Assembly: GCF_938030685.1 (NCBI RefSeq)
Contig: NZ_CALHHX010000114.1
Span: forward strand, 1 to 14,297
Source: an uncultured Campylobacter sp.
GTDB taxonomy: Bacteria; Campylobacterota; Campylobacteria; Campylobacterales; Campylobacteraceae
Direction of reading: 5' to 3'
DNA: 14,297 nucleotides
In this document: piece by piece, positions 1 through 6,786 of the stretch
Position numbering within the stretch: the stretch's first letter is position 1
How the letters are laid out: each line of letters opens with the position of its first letter
Position numbers and translations under genes: made by a program
The notes under the pieces: generated by a model
Database searches by the model: none
The model's input: only the letters and a program-made list of their open reading frames with translations
What the model was told of the DNA's origin: nothing

Positions 1-167
1 GACAGTTATTAAAGCATATTATTGGGGCAATTTTTTATAAATTTTAAGTTCAAATTCCATTCGGATAAAATTTCGATTTATTTTTCAGAAAGCGATCTAA
101 AATTATTTAAAATTCCTCCGCTAGCTTGGACTATCTAGAGTTTTGCTCGTGCGCTCGGTTTAAAATT

Positions 168-1091
168 TTAAATAACGTAAAATCCCAAATTCTCGTGCTT
201 AAGGATAATTTTTCTGATCTCTTTTAGTAAGCCGAGCGAGGCTTCGATTTCGACGCGGCGGGTGCTGACACTCTCGACGTTTGCGCCCACGCTCACCCCT
301 TTTGCGAGGGCGTATTTATAGATGAAATCAAACATCTCCGCGCACAGTGCTGTTGAACTTTGCAAGATATCGACGCTACTTTGCAGTCGCTGCTGCAGAA
401 AATCTGGCACCGAGATGCCAAGCCATTTCATAAACTCAAGCGTCTTTAGGCTACCGCACGGCGTGAAAGTAAAGATTATAGGCACCTTTTTGCACTCCAA
501 AGCGGCGTAATCGTCAATGAAATCTTTGGCGTTTTGTACATTATAAACCGCCTGAGTGATAAAAAATTCGCATCCGTCCGCAGTCTTCTCCGCGATTTTA
601 AGGTGCTCGTCGTGGCTCTTTTCATGGCGTTCTGGAATGCAGATACCGCCTAGGCAAAGATGCGGTGCCACGAGTCGCTTGAGCTCATAGGCGCGGCTTA
701 GATGCAGTTTGCATTCTTCGTTTTTAGAGCTCGCCCCCACGAAAACACCGAGCCTGCTTGCGGCATGCCTTAGAATCTCGCAAAATTCTGCCTCGTCGTA
801 TTTGCCTACCGCGCGATAGATGATCGCTTCTTTATCGGTGTGCAGATACTGAGTGTAATATCGCGCAGGATCGATCGTATGCACAAAAGGAAAGGTCCGC
901 TCATCTTTCGTGCGCGCGCTTTCATCTTGTAGATCGTAGATGACGATGCCGTCGCATTCGCATTCGCCTAGGCGCTGCGACCACGCCGTACCTAGGCGCT
1001 CGAGCTCGTCTTGAGAGGACGTGATTTTAGGCGGAACGATGCCATAGAGCAAAATTCCGCTTCTTCCATTTCTAATTTTTTCTTTTAACAC
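168..1091 (-). CDS. Methylenetetrahydrofolate reductase-like protein (divergent MetF superfamily)
   Basis: A 307-residue protein of the MTHFR TIM-barrel fold. The clearest match is the C-terminal half: FFITQAVYN (about 176-184), a PIIFTFTP strand and the segment W-GISVPDFL correspond to the FITQ, P-I-I-P and GI-VP blocks of MetF. Classical MetF reduces 5,10-methylene-THF to 5-methyl-THF with an FAD cofactor. Here the N-terminal catalytic block, usually F-E-F-F-P-P, reads YGIVPP (16-21), so the catalytic Glu is replaced by Gly17, and the later GD-PP loop reads GGICIP. It may therefore be a non-canonical reductase or bind another C1 or flavin substrate. The start is GTG at 1091, with AAGGA seven bases upstream; the ATG at 1098 is out of frame. 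It is transcribed alone, divergently from the HerA-like gene. The superfamily is clear; the exact reaction is not. Confidence 0.85.
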   Translation of the reverse strand: MLKEKIRNGRSGILLYGIVPPKITSSQDELERLGTAWSQRLGECECDGIVIYDLQDESARTKDERTFPFVHTIDPARYYTQYLHTDKEAIIYRAVGKYDEAEFCEILRHAASRLGVFVGASSKNEECKLHLSRAYELKRLVAPHLCLGGICIPERHEKSHDEHLKIAEKTADGCEFFITQAVYNVQNAKDFIDDYAALECKKVPIIFTFTPCGSLKTLEFMKWLGISVPDFLQQRLQSSVDILQSSTALCAEMFDFIYKYALAKGVSVGANVESVSTRRVEIEASLGLLKEIRKIILKHENLGFYVI

Positions 1092-1098
1092 TTGTCAT

Positions 1099-1124
1099 TC
1101 CTTGATTTTTCGCGCATTTTAGCA
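1099..1124 (-). promoter_or_regulatory. Extended -10 promoter and Shine-Dalgarno of the MetF-like gene
   Basis: Read on the minus strand, TGCTAAAAT (1124-1116) is an extended -10 box in the style of Campylobacter sigma70. No -35 consensus is visible. AAGGA at 1103-1099 lies seven bases before the GTG start and fixes it. The predicted leader is only about 15-20 bases. Confidence 0.55.
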
Positions 1125-1146
1125 AATTTAAATTTAAAAATTTAAA

Positions 1147-1180
1147 TGATATAATGCCGCGCAAATTGCAAATTTAAGGA
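1147..1180 (+). promoter_or_regulatory. Extended -10 promoter and Shine-Dalgarno of the HerA-like/plsY/folB operon
   Basis: TGATATAAT (1147-1155) is an almost perfect extended -10 box. AAGGA at 1176-1180 sits five bases before the ATG at 1186. The region upstream is AAATTTAAA-rich and has no -35 hexamer, as is common in Campylobacter. This box and the opposing TAAAAT at 1116-1121 lie about 30 bases apart, so polymerases at the two promoters would compete for the same DNA. Confidence 0.65.
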
Positions 1181-1185
1181 ACGCA

Positions 1186-3477
1186 ATGAAAACGCTTCAA
1201 GAAAATTTAAAGCTTTTTTATCTGGGGCTTGAAAACGGCGAGCCGTTTTTGTATAAAAACAAGGATCTGACGACTCACGCGCTTATCATCGGAATGACCG
1301 GTAGCGGCAAGACGGGACTTGGCATCACGCTGTTAGAGGAAGCCGCGATCGATAATATCCCATCCATCATCATCGATCCGAAGGGCGATCTAACAAATTT
1401 AGCTCTTGCTTTCCCGCAGATGAGGGCTGAGGATTTTGAGCCCTATATCGACGAGGCTGAGGCGCAAAACAAAGGTCTTAGCGTGCGCGAGTACGCCGAG
1501 CAGACCGCAAATACCTGGCGCGAGGGGATTGAGGGCTCATATCAAGACCTGGCGCGAGTACAGCTTTTGAAAAACAGCGCCGATTTTAGAATTTATACGC
1601 CCAAATCAAGCGCAGGGCTTGGCATCAGCCTACTAAGCGACTTTGAAGCGCCGAAAGGCTTAAACGAAGAGGATTTGAATAATTACATCGGCGGCATCGC
1701 CACTAGCGTGCTAAGCCTCGCAGGGATTAGCAGCGATAATCTCAGCTCGCCGGAATTTTTACTGATCAGCCAAATTCTGTCTTATCATTTCGGCAGGGGC
1801 GAGGGAGTGAGCGTGGTGGATCTCATCGCGCAGATCGGCAACCCGCCATTCGATAAAATCGGCGTTTTCGACGTTAATACCTTCTTTCCGAGCGATAAGC
1901 GAATGGCGCTTGCGATGAAGATTAACGCACTCATCGCAAGTCCGAGCTTTAAGCTTTGGTGCGAGGGCGAGCGGCTAAATATCTCCAAGATGCTCTTTGA
2001 CGAAAACGGCAGGGCAAGGGCGAATATATTTTCCATTGCGCATCTAAACGATGATGAGAGGATGTTTTTCGTCACGCTGCTTTTGGGCGAGATGATCAAG
2101 TGGATGCGCACCACCAGCGGCACCAGCTCGCTACGCGCAGTGCTTTATATGGATGAAATTTACGGCTTCTTTCCGCCAAACGGTAATCCGCCGAGCAAAA
2201 CCCCGATGCTTACGCTGCTGAAGCAGGCTCGCGCGTTCGGCCTTGGTTGCGTATTATCGACGCAAAATCCGGTCGATCTCGATTATAAGGGGCTTAGCAA
2301 TATCGGTACGTGGTTTATCGGGCGCTTGCAGACCGCGCAAGATAAAGAGCGCGTCATCAGCGGTCTAAGCGGCATCGGCTCAAATCCGATCGACAAAAGC
2401 GTGCTTATGGAGAAAATTTCAAACCTCAAAAAGCGAAGCTTTTTGGTAAAAAACATCAACGAGGACGTGCTGCGAGTGATCGAGACGCGCTTTGCGCTAA
2501 GCTATCTAAAAGGGCCTTTAAGCAACGAGCAAATTTCAAATTTAATGAAAGACAAAAAGGCTGAAATTTCGTCCGTGTCGGGCGCCGCTCAAGGCGTCAA
2601 ATCCGCCGGCGCCGCCAAACCCGTAGTTTCTGCTGAAATTTCGCAGCTTTACAGCTACGGCGCGAGCCTTGAGCTAAGTCCGTATCTGTATGCAAGCGCA
2701 AAGATGCGATTTTGCGACAAGGGAGTCGATTTTACGCAGCAGCGCTCCTTTTTGCTTTCGCTTTCGGACGCAAGCGAAATAGATTGGAGCGAGGCGAGCA
2801 CGCGAGAAGTTGCAAATTTAAGCGGACAGGAGCAGGCGGGCTCGCTCTACGGTGCACTTCCTAGCTTCATCGCGGGAGCAAAAAATTTAAACGCTCAGCT
2901 TAAAAGCTTTAAAGAATGGCTCTACCGCAACGAAAAGTTAGAACTTTTTAGCGCGCTTGATCTGCTCTCAAAACCGGGCGAGAGCAGGGAGGAATTTTTC
3001 GTGCGCCTAGGCGATAAGGCAAATGAAGCTCTAGAGGCTAAAACTGATGAGATTACGGCTAAATTTGAGAAGGAAAAGGCGCGCCTTGAGGATAAAATTT
3101 CGCGCGCTAGCGAAAAGTACGAGAAGGAAAAGGGCGACGTGCTAAGTCGCGGGGTGGATGCGGCGCTAAACATAGGCGGAGCGATCTTAGGCGCGTTTTT
3201 AGGCCGCTCGCGCAGCGCTAGCAATATCTCTAAAGCGATCAGCGGCGCCAAGAGCGCGCATAAAATTTTAAACGAACGAAGCGAAGCCAAAAATGCCGAA
3301 AATAGCCTAAGCGCGCTGCAAGAGGAGCTGGAGGTGCTCACACAGAAATTTGAAAGCGAAGTGGACGCGCTAAAACAGAGCCTAGATCTGAAAAATATTA
3401 AACTCGAAACGAAAGAAATTTCGCCGAAGAAAACCGACATCTACGACGAGAAAATTTCGCTACTTTGGAAGAGTTAA
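1186..3477 (+). CDS. HerA-like ATPase (DUF87/DUF853 type) with C-terminal coiled coil
   Basis: A 763-residue RecA-like motor ATPase of the HerA/FtsK superfamily. Walker A is GMTGSGKTG (36-44, K42). IIIDPKGDLTNL follows at 61-72, as in HerA-like proteins. Walker B is AVLYMDE (318-324, D323/E324). A sensor-like STQNPVDLDYKG follows at 358-369, and R380 is a possible arginine finger. After about 460 there is a short Ala/Gly/Ser linker, a middle domain (480-600), then a charged helical tail (about 600-740). That tail is interrupted by a Gly/Ala-rich hydrophobic stretch, LNIGGAILGAFLG (661-673). The family is thought to translocate DNA or remodel protein; no specific role is established for this one. 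It is soluble apart from the glycine-zipper-like stretch. It heads an operon with plsY nine bases downstream, and no nuclease partner (NurA) is adjacent. Confidence 0.85.
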   Translation: MKTLQENLKLFYLGLENGEPFLYKNKDLTTHALIIGMTGSGKTGLGITLLEEAAIDNIPSIIIDPKGDLTNLALAFPQMRAEDFEPYIDEAEAQNKGLSVREYAEQTANTWREGIEGSYQDLARVQLLKNSADFRIYTPKSSAGLGISLLSDFEAPKGLNEEDLNNYIGGIATSVLSLAGISSDNLSSPEFLLISQILSYHFGRGEGVSVVDLIAQIGNPPFDKIGVFDVNTFFPSDKRMALAMKINALIASPSFKLWCEGERLNISKMLFDENGRARANIFSIAHLNDDERMFFVTLLLGEMIKWMRTTSGTSSLRAVLYMDEIYGFFPPNGNPPSKTPMLTLLKQARAFGLGCVLSTQNPVDLDYKGLSNIGTWFIGRLQTAQDKERVISGLSGIGSNPIDKSVLMEKISNLKKRSFLVKNINEDVLRVIETRFALSYLKGPLSNEQISNLMKDKKAEISSVSGAAQGVKSAGAAKPVVSAEISQLYSYGASLELSPYLYASAKMRFCDKGVDFTQQRSFLLSLSDASEIDWSEASTREVANLSGQEQAGSLYGALPSFIAGAKNLNAQLKSFKEWLYRNEKLELFSALDLLSKPGESREEFFVRLGDKANEALEAKTDEITAKFEKEKARLEDKISRASEKYEKEKGDVLSRGVDAALNIGGAILGAFLGRSRSASNISKAISGAKSAHKILNERSEAKNAENSLSALQEELEVLTQKFESEVDALKQSLDLKNIKLETKEISPKKTDIYDEKISLLWKS

Positions 3478-3486
3478 AGGGATTTT

Positions 3487-4143
3487 ATGAAAAAATCGGG
3501 AATTTTAGAATTTTTACTTAGCATCGTTACGGCGCCGAATTTTTGGTGCTACTTTGCTGCGTATCTGATCGCTGCGATCCCCTTTGGGCTGCTGATCGGC
3601 AGATACCTAGGCGGCGTGGATATCAAAAGCGAAGGCAGCGGCTCCATAGGTGCCACCAACGTCCTTCGCGTCCTAAAAACTCGCGATCCGCAAAAAGCAA
3701 AAAAGCTCGCGATCCTCACGGTTGCCTGCGACGCGCTAAAGGGCATCCTGCCGATACTAATCGCGCGGGCTTTGGGCTTTGACGAAAACGTGCTATGGAG
3801 CATGGCGGTCTTTGCGGTGCTTGGGCATTGCTTCAGCCCGTATCTGAAATTTAACGGCGGCAAGGGCATTGCGACGGGTGCGGGCGTGCTTGCTTGCTTT
3901 ATCCCTATCGAGCTTATCATCGCGCTTGCAGTTTGGTTCGTAGTTGGCAAGACGGTTAAAATTTCATCCGTAGCCTCGCTTGCAGCGGCGCTTGCGCTAG
4001 TCGTAGCAAGCTACGTGATCCATCCACAGATGCCGGCGATCAACACTCATGCGCCGATCTTTGTGATAGTTTTCATCGTATTTTACAAACACGCGCCGAA
4101 TATCGCCAGGCTGCTTAAGGGCGAGGAAAAGCGCGTAGTATGA
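3487..4143 (+). CDS. plsY: Acyl-phosphate:glycerol-3-phosphate acyltransferase PlsY
   Basis: An integral inner-membrane enzyme that transfers an acyl group from acyl-phosphate to glycerol 3-phosphate, giving lysophosphatidic acid, the first step of phospholipid synthesis with PlsX. All three family motifs are visible: GSGSIGATNVLR (50-61), KFNGGKGIATGAG (121-133, the glycerol-3-phosphate loop) and HAPNIARLLKGEE (202-214). Hydrophobic segments lie at about 20-38, 73-95, 103-120, 132-153 and 160-200. At 218 residues it is slightly longer than the usual 200 or so, because of an N-terminal extension of about 18 residues before the first helix. The chosen ATG has AAAGGG seven bases upstream, so the extension is probably real. 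It lies between the HerA-like gene and folB and shares four bases (ATGA) with folB. Confidence 0.96.
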   Translation: MKKSGILEFLLSIVTAPNFWCYFAAYLIAAIPFGLLIGRYLGGVDIKSEGSGSIGATNVLRVLKTRDPQKAKKLAILTVACDALKGILPILIARALGFDENVLWSMAVFAVLGHCFSPYLKFNGGKGIATGAGVLACFIPIELIIALAVWFVVGKTVKISSVASLAAALALVVASYVIHPQMPAINTHAPIFVIVFIVFYKHAPNIARLLKGEEKRVV

Positions 4144-4457
4144 TTAAAATTTTAATCGAAAAGCTTGAATTTGGCGCGATAATCGGGACGCTGGATTTTG
4201 AGCGCAAGCGCGAGCAGCGCGTGTGGGTGTGGGCGAAGCTCGGGGCGGAGGAGTTTATCGATTACGCGCGGGTTTGCGAATATATCAAAGCGGAGTTCCG
4301 CGAGAAAAAATTTCGCCTCGTGGAGGATGCGCTAAAATACTTCGCGCAGGAGTTTCACTCAAAATTTCGATCGATGGATTATTTTTATATGAAAATTTTA
4401 AAGCCCGAAATTTTACAAGACGCGAGCGTCGGCGCGGAAATAGAGATAAAATTTTAA
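4140..4457 (+). CDS. folB: Dihydroneopterin aldolase-like protein FolB
   Basis: A 105-residue protein of the FolB tunnelling fold. FolB converts 7,8-dihydroneopterin to 6-hydroxymethyl-7,8-dihydropterin and glycolaldehyde in folate synthesis. Visible family features are the N-terminal strand ILIEKLEFGAIIGTLDFER (4-22), with the glycine-turn-acidic pattern that carries the pterin-binding Glu/Asp. DYARVCEYI (41-49) corresponds to the D-Y-x-x-V helix of the family, and FRLVEDAL (58-65) to the F-x-L-x-E block. Near the C-terminus, KILKP (85-89) should hold the catalytic Lys. It is shorter than the 115-120 residues typical of Proteobacteria, and the central loop is reduced. The start overlaps the plsY stop as ATGA, so translation is probably coupled. 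The fold is clear; activity is inferred. Confidence 0.87.
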   Translation: MIKILIEKLEFGAIIGTLDFERKREQRVWVWAKLGAEEFIDYARVCEYIKAEFREKKFRLVEDALKYFAQEFHSKFRSMDYFYMKILKPEILQDASVGAEIEIKF

Positions 4458-4474
4458 AATTTCTTTAAAAAATC

Positions 4475-4527
4475 TTGAAATTTTGCTTAAAATATGTTAA
4501 AATCGCCGCAAAATTTTAAGGCAAGGA
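4475..4527 (+). promoter_or_regulatory. Sigma70 promoter and Shine-Dalgarno of the response regulator/kinase operon
   Basis: TTGAAA (4475-4480) and TAAAAT (4498-4503) are separated by exactly 17 bases, and TGT directly precedes the -10, making it extended. This is the only promoter in the window with a good -35. AAGGA at 4523-4527 lies six bases before the ATG at 4534. The predicted leader is about 25 bases. Confidence 0.7.
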
Positions 4528-4533
4528 AATTAA

Positions 4534-5205
4534 ATGAGAATTTTAATAGTCGAGGACGAGGTGACTTTAAACAAGACGATAGCGGAGGGCTTGATGGAGT
4601 TCGGCTATCAGACGGATACTTCCGAGAGTTTTAAGGACGCAGAGTATTATATCGGCATTAGAAATTATGATTTGGTGCTAACCGATTGGATGCTAGCTGA
4701 CGGCAACGGCATCGATCTCATCGCATTGGTTAAGCAAAAATCCGCGCGTACCTCCGTCGTCGTGCTATCTGCAAAAGACGATAAAGAAAGCGAGATCAAA
4801 GCGCTTCGTGCTGGCGCGGACGATTTTATCAAAAAACCTTTCGACTTTGATGTTTTAGTAGCACGCCTCGAGGCTAGACTTCGCTTCGGCGGCTCAAATA
4901 TCATCAAAATCGACGATCTCATCATCGATCCGGATGAGGAAAAGATCACATATCTAGGTCAAGAGATCGAGCTTAAGGGCAAGCCATTTGAGGTGCTAAC
5001 TCACTTGGCGCGCCATAGCGATCAGATCGTAAGTAAAGAGCAGCTATTAGATGCCATCTGGGAGGAGCCTGAGCTCGTTACGCCAAACGTCATCGAAGTA
5101 GCGATAAATCAAATTCGACAGAAAATGGATAAGCCTCTAAATATCTCTACGATCGAGACCGTTCGCAGACGCGGATATAGATTTTGCTTTCCACAAAAAG
5201 CCTAA
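4534..5205 (+). CDS. HsrA/CosR-type OmpR-family response regulator
   Basis: A 223-residue regulator with a receiver domain (1-118) and an OmpR/PhoB winged-helix DNA-binding domain (about 125-220). The receiver is canonical: E7/D8 acidic pocket, D51 phospho-acceptor in LTDWM, S79 switch residue and K101 in KKPF. The DNA-binding half, including ELKGKPFEVLTHLARHSDQI, SKEQLLDAIWEEPE, NVIEVAINQIRQKMDK and ETVRRRGYRFCFP, closely resembles what I recall of H. pylori HsrA and C. jejuni CosR. Those are essential orphan regulators of oxidative-stress and growth genes that lack a normal phosphorylation site. The neighbouring folB, ferredoxin and Ppx/GppA genes match the cosR locus. It differs in keeping D51 and in being followed by a kinase. 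It could instead be a CprR-like paralogue, since C. jejuni CprRS is also a regulator/kinase pair; an alignment would decide. Confidence 0.93.
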   Translation: MRILIVEDEVTLNKTIAEGLMEFGYQTDTSESFKDAEYYIGIRNYDLVLTDWMLADGNGIDLIALVKQKSARTSVVVLSAKDDKESEIKALRAGADDFIKKPFDFDVLVARLEARLRFGGSNIIKIDDLIIDPDEEKITYLGQEIELKGKPFEVLTHLARHSDQIVSKEQLLDAIWEEPELVTPNVIEVAINQIRQKMDKPLNISTIETVRRRGYRFCFPQKA

Positions 5206-6491
5206 GAGTCCGCTTTGTAATACAATTAGCATCCGCTTCGTTGATGCTAATTGTCATTTTTTCGGTAATGCTCTATAATTATATGAGAATTACCATCTTC
5301 GAAACTCCCGTTCAAAATTTAATCCAAAGAGCACAAAAAATCGTAGACGCCTCCGTGCCGCCTGAGAAAATTTCATCTTTTTTACAAGACGCATCCGGTG
5401 AATACGAAAGCAAAATCATCGAAAACGAAAGTATCAATAAACCTAAATTTATCGAAAGCTCCGAGGATGGCAAGAGCTATTTACAGCTGCACTATCCTTA
5501 TGGTAAGGATAAAATTTTAAGCATCAAAGCAGATGTGAGCGTCTATGCAAACATCGTAAATCAAATACTCATCGACATCATTTTAGTAAATTTAACTATG
5601 ATATTTTTGGTGGTATTTTACGCGATGTTTCTCTCGCGCATGCTACTAATGCCAATTAAGCTGATCAGCCAAAGGCTCGCCTCGGTGGATGAAAAATTTC
5701 TAAAGCCGATTGACGGGGCCGAAATCCCGAGCGAATTTAGCCCACTTTCAAACAGCATAAACCGCCTGCTTGAGCGCATCGATACCTTTATTATGTATCA
5801 AAAAGAGCTTTTTATCGGCATCGCGCACGAGCTTAAGACCCCGCTTGCGGTGATGAAAACCAAAAACGAAGTTACTCTCATCAAGCCGCGCGAGAGCGAG
5901 AAATATATCGAGGCGCTTAAAAACAATAACGACTCGATCGATAATATGAATAAAATGATCAGCTCCATACTGGAGATTGGACGGCAGGAGGGGGCGCAGT
6001 TTGAGGCGCCCGAGCAGACCGATATGATCGCGTATCTACGGGAGCTATGCGTAGGCTTTAAAATTTTAGCGCGTACGGCAGGCAAGGACTTGACGATGGA
6101 TCTTAAGCCCGAACAGCTTGAAATTTCGGTGCAGAAAAGCCTCTTTATGCACGTGATTCAAAATTTTATCCAAAACGCCATAAAATTTTCTCCGGACGGC
6201 GAAAAGGTGCTGATCGAGAGCGAAATTTCGGACGGAAATTTCATAGTGCGGGTCGCAAACAAAGGCGAGCCGCTTAATGAAGAGATCGATTATTTTGCCC
6301 CTTTTAAGCGCTACGGCGGCAAACCGGGAGCCGGGCTCGGGCTATTTTTAGCCAAAAATGCTGCTCAAGCGATGGGTGCGCAAGTAGATCTTAAAAACGA
6401 CAAAGGGCGCTCGCTAATCGTCGCGATTTTCAAACTTCCACTAAAAAATTTAAGAAATAGCCCGAAATTCCGCTATTTTAAAACAAAATGA
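5184..6491 (+). CDS. Two-component sensor histidine kinase, partner of the upstream regulator
   Basis: A 435-residue inner-membrane kinase. A transmembrane helix at about 11-33 is followed by a small periplasmic domain (about 34-122), a second helix (about 123-153) and a HAMP-like linker (about 152-203). The dimerisation domain has the H-box IAHELKTP (phospho-acceptor H215). The catalytic domain has an N-box QNFIQNAIKF (327-336, N331), a G1-like ANKGEPL (358-364) and the G2 box GAGLGLFLA (382-390). The start is TTG at 5184, overlapping the regulator by 22 bases. An in-frame TAG at 5178-5180 rules out any earlier start, and the next ATG (residue 21) would destroy helix 1. GGAT at 5173-5176 is a weak Shine-Dalgarno, so translation is probably coupled to the regulator. 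It presumably phosphorylates D51; the signal is unknown. Confidence 0.92.
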   Translation: MLSTKSLRVRFVIQLASASLMLIVIFSVMLYNYMRITIFETPVQNLIQRAQKIVDASVPPEKISSFLQDASGEYESKIIENESINKPKFIESSEDGKSYLQLHYPYGKDKILSIKADVSVYANIVNQILIDIILVNLTMIFLVVFYAMFLSRMLLMPIKLISQRLASVDEKFLKPIDGAEIPSEFSPLSNSINRLLERIDTFIMYQKELFIGIAHELKTPLAVMKTKNEVTLIKPRESEKYIEALKNNNDSIDNMNKMISSILEIGRQEGAQFEAPEQTDMIAYLRELCVGFKILARTAGKDLTMDLKPEQLEISVQKSLFMHVIQNFIQNAIKFSPDGEKVLIESEISDGNFIVRVANKGEPLNEEIDYFAPFKRYGGKPGAGLGLFLAKNAAQAMGAQVDLKNDKGRSLIVAIFKLPLKNLRNSPKFRYFKTK

Positions 6492-6496
6492 AGCTT

Positions 6497-6524
6497 TTTA
6501 TGGTATAAACGCCATAAATTTTTT
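6497..6524 (+). terminator. Hairpin with T-run after the kinase gene, overlapping a possible -10 box
   Basis: TTTATGG (6497-6503) pairs perfectly with CCATAAA (6512-6518) around an 8-base loop, followed by six T (6519-6524). It resembles a weak, AT-rich intrinsic terminator six bases after the kinase stop. The loop region also reads TGGTATAAA (6501-6509), an extended -10 that could start the ferredoxin transcript. Either or both readings may hold. Confidence 0.4.
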
Positions 6525-6540
6525 CGTAAGGTAAAATTAT

Positions 6541-6786
6541 ATGTCATTGTTGATTACAAAAGAATGCATCAGTTGCGACGCGTGCCGCGAGGAATGCCCT
6601 AATGAAGCTATTTTTGAGGATGAGCCGATATACATCATAGATGCCGATCGATGCTGCGAGTGCGTAGATGATTACTCCGAGCCCGCTTGCATCGTAGTCT
6701 GCCCAGTCGAGTGTATCATCACCGATCCCGATAATATCGAGACGGCGGACGAGCTAAAATACAAACACGTCCATATGGAAATTTAA
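6541..6786 (+). CDS. 2[4Fe-4S] ferredoxin, Allochromatium/YfhL type
   Basis: An 81-residue electron carrier. Cluster I ligands are C9, C12, C15 (CISCDAC) and, for the other cluster, C19. The second motif is C38-x2-C41-x8-C50-x3-C54, with the six-residue-longer loop VDDYSEPA. The further CPVEC cysteine (C58) and the acidic C-terminal tail ITDPDNIETADEL match the AlvinFd-type ferredoxins, which have unusually low and widely separated potentials. C39, next to ligand C38, is an extra cysteine not expected in the family. The partner is not evident from the context. AAGG at 6528-6531 precedes the ATG by nine bases, and the stop codon abuts the ATG of the Ppx/GppA gene. In C. jejuni the equivalent gene beside cosR is, as I recall, called fdxB. 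It could support Fe-S assembly or anaerobic redox enzymes. Confidence 0.95.
   Translation: MSLLITKECISCDACREECPNEAIFEDEPIYIIDADRCCECVDDYSEPACIVVCPVECIITDPDNIETADELKYKHVHMEI

Noticed and set aside
1..167. Possible short reading frames or a terminator left of the MetF-like gene, including a 13-codon minus-strand frame starting at 60.
   Set aside because: The frame is tiny with no Shine-Dalgarno at a suitable distance, and no stem with a T-run is convincing. I see only AT-rich intergenic DNA.
1072..1098. ATG at 1098 (minus) as a start for the MetF-like gene or as a leader peptide.
   Set aside because: It is out of frame with the gene, stops after eight codons, and AAGGA directly touches it, leaving no spacing; the GTG at 1091 is correctly spaced.
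2922..3440. Long open frame on the minus strand opposite the HerA-like tail.
   Set aside because: It is Ser/Leu-rich antisense of a charged coiled-coil coding region, with no recognisable domain; it is a shadow frame.
4475..4503. Terminator for the HerA-like/plsY/folB operon in the gap before the regulator.
   Set aside because: No stem-loop with a T-run is visible; the gap is fully used by the promoter, so read-through into the regulator remains possible.
6652..6714. Loop insertion and additional Cys in the ferredoxin as a new cluster type.
   Set aside because: The long loop and the CPVEC cysteine are standard for Allochromatium-type 2[4Fe-4S] ferredoxins; only C39 is extra.
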